9,813 nt of DNA from CAZLLE01 sp964560425 (GTDB lineage: Bacteria > Campylobacterota > Campylobacteria > Campylobacterales > QNZT01): contig CAZLLE010000094.1 in NCBI GenBank assembly GCA_964560425.1, positions 1 through 9,813 of the forward strand, written 5' to 3'. The notes under the pieces are model-generated. The model was given only the letters and a program-made list of their open reading frames with translations. It did not search any database and had not been told where the DNA came from. The translations under genes and the position numbers were made by a program. Shown here in pieces: positions 6,250 to 9,813 of this stretch. Position 1 is the stretch's first letter, and each line of letters begins with the position of its first letter.

Positions 6250-6280
6250 AACAGCTACTTCTTTTAGTAGCTGTTCTTTC
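6250..6280 (+). terminator. Hairpin terminator after infC
   Basis: The arms AACAGCTACT (6250-6259) and AGTAGCTGTT (6266-6275) form a perfect 10-bp stem with a TCTTTT loop, 12 bases after the infC stop. The tail CTTTC is pyrimidine-rich but not a clean T-run. Together with the promoter at 6305 it marks the boundary between infC and rpmI. Confidence 0.65.
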
Positions 6281-6304
6281 CTTAAGTTAAAACTTAACAA
6301 AAAG

Positions 6305-6313
6305 TGCTATAAT
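6305..6313 (+). promoter_or_regulatory. Extended -10 promoter for rpmI (rplT)
   Basis: TGCTATAAT is a perfect extended -10 (TGnTATAAT), so no -35 is needed. Transcription would start near 6320, giving a 5' leader of about 58 bases before rpmI. That leader holds only a weak GGG/CCC hairpin at 6330-6340. Just upstream lies an inverted repeat, TTAAGTT-AA-AACTTAA (6282-6297), at roughly -38 to -23. Confidence 0.7.
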
Positions 6314-6377
6314 TGCAATCTTTAAAAATGGGCTATACCCCGTTATTTAATAATCTAAAATCTAAAAAGGGTTTATA

Positions 6378-6572
6378 ATGCCAAAAATGAAAACACATCG
6401 TGGTGCAGCAAAGCGTTTTAAAACTAAAAAGAATGGTTCTATCAAAAGAGGATCAGCTTTTAGAAGTCATATTTTGACCAAAAAAGATCAAAAGAGAAAA
6501 GTTGGTCTTAGATCACCTCAAACTGTTGATGCAAGTGATGCACCTAGAGTGAGAGTTTTATTAGCTAAGTAG
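6378..6572 (+). CDS. rpmI: 50S ribosomal protein L35
   Basis: L35 is a small basic protein of the large ribosomal subunit. The 64-residue protein is full length and shows the family pattern MPKMKTHRGAAKRF, GSIKRGSAFRSHILTKK and KRKVGLR. It differs from most L35 proteins only in its C-terminal tail (VDASDAPRVRVLLAK). The ATG has AAAAAGGG (6364-6371) at 6 bases. rplT follows on the same strand after a 107-base spacer with no clear terminator, so the two are probably co-transcribed. Confidence 0.97.
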   Translation: MPKMKTHRGAAKRFKTKKNGSIKRGSAFRSHILTKKDQKRKVGLRSPQTVDASDAPRVRVLLAK

Positions 6573-6679
6573 TCTACTATTTAGTTAAGAGTTTTTGATA
6601 GTAATATCATTTAAATATCCTCCTATTTAATAGGACAAGTTCACAAAAAATGTGACACCAATAAGGTAAAGGAAAAAAC
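6573..6679 (+). promoter_or_regulatory. rpmI-rplT spacer with two small hairpins
   Basis: The 107-base spacer carries two hairpins: TCCTAT/ATAGGA (6621-6626, 6630-6635; 3-base loop) and TCACA/TGTGA (6641-6645, 6651-6655; 5-base A loop). They sit just before the rplT ribosome site AAAGGA (6668-6673). No T-run follows either one, so they do not look like terminators. L20 represses rpmI-rplT through mRNA structures in E. coli and Bacillus, so an L20-responsive or RNA-processing role is possible but not shown. Confidence 0.35.
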
Positions 6680-7030
6680 ATGAGAGTAAAAACTGGTGTA
6701 GTTAGAAGAAGAAGACATAAGAGACTATTAAAACAAGCAAAAGGTTTCTTTAGTGGTAGAAGAAAACATTTTAGAAAAGCCAAAGAGCAGTTAGAAAGAT
6801 CTTTAGTATATGCATATAGAGATAGAAGACAGAAAAAAAGAGATTTTAGAAAATTATGGATTACAAGAATCAATGCAGCTTGTAGATTAAATGATGTTAG
6901 TTATTCAAGATTTATTTATGGTCTTAATAAAGCAGGTATTGAATTAGATAGAAAAATATTAGCAGATATGGCAATGAATGATGCAGCCGCATTTACAAAA
7001 GTTGCTGAAGCTGCAAAAGCTCAACTTTAA
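6680..7030 (+). CDS. rplT: 50S ribosomal protein L20
   Basis: L20 binds 23S rRNA and is needed early in 50S assembly; in several bacteria it also represses its own operon. The 116-residue protein is full length and recognisable by MRVKTGVVRRRRHKRLLKQAKGF, the long basic helix with RKHFRKAKEQLERSLVYAYRDRR, RKLWITRINAACR, SYSRFIYGLNKAGIELDRKILADMA and an Ala-rich end. The ATG has AAAGGA at 6 bases. It ends just before a strong hairpin shared with the convergent membrane-protein gene. Confidence 0.98.
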   Translation: MRVKTGVVRRRRHKRLLKQAKGFFSGRRKHFRKAKEQLERSLVYAYRDRRQKKRDFRKLWITRINAACRLNDVSYSRFIYGLNKAGIELDRKILADMAMNDAAAFTKVAEAAKAQL

Positions 7031-7036
7031 AATTAT

Positions 7037-7066
7037 AATAAATATGGGACTTATCCCATATTTATT
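7037..7066. terminator. Bidirectional hairpin terminator
   Basis: The arms AATAAATATGGGA (7037-7049) and TCCCATATTTATT (7054-7066) form a perfect 13-bp stem with a CTTA loop. It begins 6 bases after the rplT stop. On the minus strand the stop codon of the convergent gene (7065-7067) overlaps the stem, and the downstream sequence TATAATTTT is U-rich, so termination looks good in that direction. On the plus strand the U-rich 3' arm itself would serve. Confidence 0.75.
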
Positions 7067-7556
7067 AATATCCCCTTAATATAACTCCTAGATATAGTGC
7101 TATAATTCCTAAAATAATATTAATTGGAAGTAGAAGTTTATTTATAATAGCCAATTGTTCTCTAGCTTTTAGTATATCGTGATCATGAATTAACTTTTGT
7201 GCTTTTGTTGTTGTTTGATAGATAGCAAAAAAGTTAAGTGCCATAAATAGCCAAATGCTCTCCTTTATATGAATAATATTATATATTTGTGTTCCCTTAA
7301 AATTTATTCCTAAAGTCATAACAATAGATGTAAGGATTAGTAGTATAACAAATGGAATTGTCATGATTTGTTGCTTTTTCATAATTTTTAATGTCTTTTT
7401 AAATTTAACATTATGGTCTTGCACATCTTTTAGTGTAGAGTAGACTGTAAACCTTGTACTAATCATTCCACCTACCCAAATAATTGCTGAAAGTACATGG
7501 ATAAAAATAATAATTCCCATATGTTCTATAAAAATATTCATAAAGTTCTCTTGCAT
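7065..7556 (-). CDS. Four-helix membrane protein, CopD/HemJ-like
   Basis: The start is set at ATG 7554-7556, giving 163 residues, because GGAGA (7561-7565) lies just upstream. The longer open frame to a TTG at 7649 has no ribosome site and an unlikely N-terminus. Four hydrophobic segments are visible at about residues 12-34, 64-84, 99-115 and 141-160. Helix 1 contains FIHVLSAIIWVGGM (His20, Trp27), the pattern of the first helix in CopD-type and HemJ (UPF0093) membrane proteins. NIIHIKES (His96, Lys98) sits before helix 3, where HemJ has a conserved Lys. HemJ is a haem-pathway protoporphyrinogen oxidase and CopD proteins are linked to copper handling; the sequence does not decide between them, and it may be neither. 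The gene is convergent with rplT and divergent from the peptidase, and neither neighbour suggests a role. The membrane topology is safe; the family is tentative. Confidence 0.85.
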   Translation of the reverse strand: MQENFMNIFIEHMGIIIFIHVLSAIIWVGGMISTRFTVYSTLKDVQDHNVKFKKTLKIMKKQQIMTIPFVILLILTSIVMTLGINFKGTQIYNIIHIKESIWLFMALNFFAIYQTTTKAQKLIHDHDILKAREQLAIINKLLLPINIILGIIALYLGVILRGY

Positions 7557-7586
7557 ATTTTCTCCAAAAAAATAATTTAACTTCTT

Positions 7587-7592
7587 AATATA
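7587..7592 (-). promoter_or_regulatory. Possible -10 box for the membrane-protein gene
   Basis: On the minus strand TATATT lies about 30 bases before the ATG at 7556, with the start near 7580 and a 24-base leader containing GGAGA. No -35 is evident in this very AT-rich region, where similar boxes are frequent, so confidence is low. Confidence 0.3.
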
Positions 7593-7630
7593 CTGTTTTA
7601 TCTTAAATATAATTTTAAATAAGAGTGATA

Positions 7631-7639
7631 TGCTATAGT
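7631..7639 (+). promoter_or_regulatory. Extended -10 promoter for the M3 peptidase gene
   Basis: TGCTATAGT matches an extended -10 (TGnTATAGT), one base from consensus. Transcription would start near 7646, a leader of about 20 bases that holds the ribosome site AAGGGA (7655-7660), 5 bases before the ATG. It lies in the 109-base divergent region shared with the membrane-protein gene. Confidence 0.5.
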
Positions 7640-7665
7640 TTCTTAACAAAATATAAGGGATTTAG

Positions 7666-9594
7666 ATGTTTAAAGTTTTTAATGCAAATTTAGATGAGAT
7701 TAAGAGAAGTATAGAGGAAATTATAGATAGTAATTATCGAGAGGTTGAACTATTATTAAGTGATAAAAATCCTACTTATCAAAGTAGTATAAAATTGTTT
7801 CAAACACTTGAAGATAGATTAGAATTAGAATTTACACAGATTTCACATCTAAATAGTGTAAATAATTCAGAAGATACTCAAGAAGTTTACAACTATCTTT
7901 TGCCAATAATTACGGAGTATAGTACAAAAATTTCTCAAGATAGGAGATTATATGATCTTTATAAAGTAATTAAAGATAAAGAGTATAATGACCTAACACT
8001 CTCACAACAAAAAGTTCTTGATGATGGTATTTTAGGATTTGAACTTAGTGGTAGTCATTTGGAAGAGGATAAAAAAGAGAGATTAGCCAAGATCAATTTA
8101 AGATTTTCATCTTTGCAAAATGATTTTTCTCAAAATGTTTTAAATGCTACTAATGCTTATGAATTGATTATTACAGATGAAAAAGATGTAGAGGGAGTTC
8201 CTGAAAATGATTTAGCTAGTGCAAAGGTAGATGAAGGGTATCGTTTTACATTGCAGATGCCAAGTTATATTGCCTACATGACTTATGGTCCTAATAGTAA
8301 TTTAAGAGAGACTTTATACAAGGCATATACAACAAGAGCTCCTGAAAATAGTGAGATTATTGATGAAATATTAGCTCTAAGAGATGAAAAATCAAAAATT
8401 TTAGGATTTGATAGTTACTCTGAATACTCTCTAGCCACAAAAATGGCAACTACTCCTCTTAGTGTAACCTCCTTTTTAAGAGAGTTAGCCCAAAAATCAA
8501 AAACTCAAGCCATTAGAGAGCTTGAAGAGTTGGAAAAATATGCCAATATGAAACTATCATCATGGGATGTTGCTTATTACTCCGAAAAGTTAAGAGTAGA
8601 AAAATACTCTGTAGATGAAGAGATGTATCGACCATACTTTGAAAAAAATAGTGTAGTAAATGGTCTTTTTAAATTTTTAAATAATTTACTTGGTATAGAA
8701 TTTAAACAGGTAGAGTTGGATTTATGGGATGAAAAAGCAGTTGCTTATGATATATATGAAGATAATCAGATAATTGCAAGAATATATTTGGATTTAGAAG
8801 CAAGAGAATCAAAAAGAGGTGGTGCATGGATGCATAATTGGCAAGCACACTCTATTAATAGTGATGATTTTGAAACTAAAGCTTCTGCTTTTGTAGTATG
8901 TAACTTTCCTCCATCTTCAAAAGATAATCCATCTTTGCTTAGACACTCTGATGTTGTTACTCTTTTTCATGAGATGGGACATGCTATCCATCATCTATTG
9001 TCAAAAGTTGATGAGAGTTTTGTAAGTGGTGTAAATGGTGTAGAGTGGGATGCTGTTGAATTTCCTTCTCAGTTTTTAGAAGAGTTTGCTTATGAAAAAG
9101 ATGTATTACAAACATTTGCAATTCATCATGAGAGTTTAGAGGTAATAAGTGATGAGATGATAGAGAGATTAAAGAGAGCCAAAAATTTTCAATCTGCTAT
9201 GGCTATGCTTAGGCAACTAGAGTTTGCTCTATTTGATTTTGAATTACACTCTTCACTATATAGTGATACTCAAGTACAAAATTTATTAAATAGAGTAAGA
9301 GAAGAGGTTAGTGTAATTGTCCCTCCATCATATAATAAATTTCAAAATTCATTTTCACATATATTTGCAGGTGGATATGCTGCTGGGTATTATAGTTATA
9401 AATGGGCAGAGGTTTTAAGTAGTGATGCTTTTCTAGAACTGATTAAGAGTAATTTTAATAAAGAACTGGTAGATGCCTACAAAAAAAATATTCTTTACTC
9501 AGGAGGAAGTCAAAGTATGCAGAAATTATTTAAAAATTTTCTAAAACGAGAACCAAATGTAGATAATCTATTAAAAATAAGTGGAATTAATTAA
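7666..9594 (+). CDS. prlC: M3 metallopeptidase, oligopeptidase A type
   Basis: This cytoplasmic zinc endopeptidase degrades short peptides; in E. coli, oligopeptidase A (PrlC/OpdA) also clears cleaved signal peptides. It has 642 residues, slightly shorter than the E. coli enzyme (about 680). The zinc site is HEMGH, with ligands His435 and His439 and catalytic Glu436, and the third ligand is Glu465 in DAVEFPSQF. That is 30 residues after His435, close to the 29 of thimet oligopeptidase. Other family landmarks are RGGAWMHNW (384-392), CNFPP, AMLRQLEFALFDFELH and SHIFAGGYAAGYYSYKWAEVLSSDAF, the Tyr-rich substrate loop. The N-terminal 250 residues are mostly helical. There is no signal peptide, so it acts in the cytoplasm. 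It is monocistronic as seen here, with its own promoter and no clear terminator after it. The family is sure; the PrlC subtype is likely from the motif match I recall. Confidence 0.95.
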   Translation: MFKVFNANLDEIKRSIEEIIDSNYREVELLLSDKNPTYQSSIKLFQTLEDRLELEFTQISHLNSVNNSEDTQEVYNYLLPIITEYSTKISQDRRLYDLYKVIKDKEYNDLTLSQQKVLDDGILGFELSGSHLEEDKKERLAKINLRFSSLQNDFSQNVLNATNAYELIITDEKDVEGVPENDLASAKVDEGYRFTLQMPSYIAYMTYGPNSNLRETLYKAYTTRAPENSEIIDEILALRDEKSKILGFDSYSEYSLATKMATTPLSVTSFLRELAQKSKTQAIRELEELEKYANMKLSSWDVAYYSEKLRVEKYSVDEEMYRPYFEKNSVVNGLFKFLNNLLGIEFKQVELDLWDEKAVAYDIYEDNQIIARIYLDLEARESKRGGAWMHNWQAHSINSDDFETKASAFVVCNFPPSSKDNPSLLRHSDVVTLFHEMGHAIHHLLSKVDESFVSGVNGVEWDAVEFPSQFLEEFAYEKDVLQTFAIHHESLEVISDEMIERLKRAKNFQSAMAMLRQLEFALFDFELHSSLYSDTQVQNLLNRVREEVSVIVPPSYNKFQNSFSHIFAGGYAAGYYSYKWAEVLSSDAFLELIKSNFNKELVDAYKKNILYSGGSQSMQKLFKNFLKREPNVDNLLKISGIN

Positions 9595-9636
9595 ATAAAA
9601 TAGAAAAAAATTCACAAATATTTCATAATGAGAGCC

Positions 9637-9642
9637 TATAAT
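9637..9642 (+). promoter_or_regulatory. Candidate upstream promoter (P1) of a stable-RNA operon
   Basis: TATAAT is followed by GGGGGCTGA, a GC-rich discriminator in an otherwise very AT-rich region. TTCACA at 9611-9616 is a possible -35, though the 20-base spacing is long. No coding frame starts downstream within the window. Confidence 0.5.
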
Positions 9643-9739
9643 GGGGGCTGAATATAAAACAAAAGTAAGATAAAAAAAGCAAAAAAGAGACTTTAAAAAA
9701 CTTTTCCCAAAGTTAAGCTTTTTTTAAGGGTTCTTTGTA

Positions 9740-9745
9740 TATAAT
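9740..9745 (+). promoter_or_regulatory. Strong candidate promoter (P2) of a stable-RNA operon
   Basis: TATAAT is followed by TTCGGCTCCC, again a GC-rich discriminator of the kind found at growth-rate and stringently controlled rRNA/tRNA promoters. Upstream is a T-run (9719-9725) and three A-tracts (9672-9678, 9681-9686, 9695-9700) that could act as an UP element or bend. Transcription would start near 9752. Confidence 0.6.
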
Positions 9746-9751
9746 TTCGGC

Positions 9752-9813
9752 TCCCAACAAGAAGGGGCGTTAGAAAGACCTAAGTTTAGGGCTTGAAGAC
9801 AAGTTATTTAAAA
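9752..9813 (+). other. Probable 5' leader of a stable RNA transcript (cut by window edge)
   Basis: This stretch is richer in G than the DNA before it, has no start codon with a ribosome site, and contains a small CCTA/TAGG hairpin at 9779-9790. It fits the leader of an rRNA operon, but no 16S sequence is reached, so the identity of the downstream gene is inferred. Confidence 0.4.

Noticed and set aside
5447..6300. Several minus-strand open frames opposite thrS and infC
   Set aside because: The Phe/Leu-rich translations mirror the Lys-rich coding strand of IF-3 and ThrS; there is no ribosome site or family resemblance.
6607..6873. Minus-strand open frame opposite rplT
   Set aside because: It is the antisense of the basic L20 gene, which explains its hydrophobic look.
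7557..7649. N-terminal extension of the membrane protein to a TTG start
   Set aside because: There is no ribosome site before the TTG, and the extension would overlap the likely promoters; the ATG at 7556 has GGAGA just upstream.
9601..9813. Short protein gene after the peptidase
   Set aside because: No frame with a ribosome site and a reasonable length is present; ATG triplets here (9628, 9641) lead to very short frames.

Overview
The window looks like chromosomal DNA from a low-GC member of the Campylobacterota (epsilonproteobacteria), perhaps a Sulfurimonas-like or related lineage; the genus cannot be fixed from the sequence. The evidence is the AT-rich composition, -10 elements of the TATAAT type without clear -35 boxes, the gene set (glmM-lspA, tRNA-Val, thrS-infC, rpmI, rplT), and the ThrS and IF3 sequences, which match those I recall from Campylobacter. 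All assignments come from reading the sequence; no database search was run.

Left edge (1-1180): the 3' part of a long repeat-protein gene that runs off the window. It has an acidic PEVK/AHNAK-like tandem repeat, then two copies of a Gly-rich amphipathic module, then a C-terminal domain that resembles DUF2853. A convergent small lipoprotein gene (1216-1725, minus) shares its terminator. This is the least ordinary part of the window.

Centre (1880-7030): housekeeping genes on the plus strand. glmM (peptidoglycan and LPS precursor synthesis) overlaps lspA (lipoprotein signal peptidase) by 8 bases. tRNA-Val(GAC) follows, then thrS. thrS overlaps infC by 4 bases, and infC starts at TTG. A hairpin follows infC. 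rpmI (L35) has its own extended -10 promoter, and rplT (L20) lies beyond a 107-base spacer with two small hairpins. In many bacteria infC-rpmI-rplT form one operon under IF3 and L20 control; here infC and rpmI appear to be separate transcription units.

Right part (7030-9813): rplT ends at a strong hairpin shared with a convergent gene for a four-helix membrane protein resembling the CopD/HemJ type. That gene is divergent from an oligopeptidase A-type M3 metallopeptidase (7666-9594). The last 219 bases hold no gene but carry two TATAAT boxes 103 bases apart with GC-rich discriminators, then a relatively G-rich leader. This looks like the tandem promoter region of a stable-RNA (probably rRNA) operon just outside the window.

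There is no mobile element, CRISPR array or sign of recent gene transfer. No gene-free stretch exceeds 300 bases.
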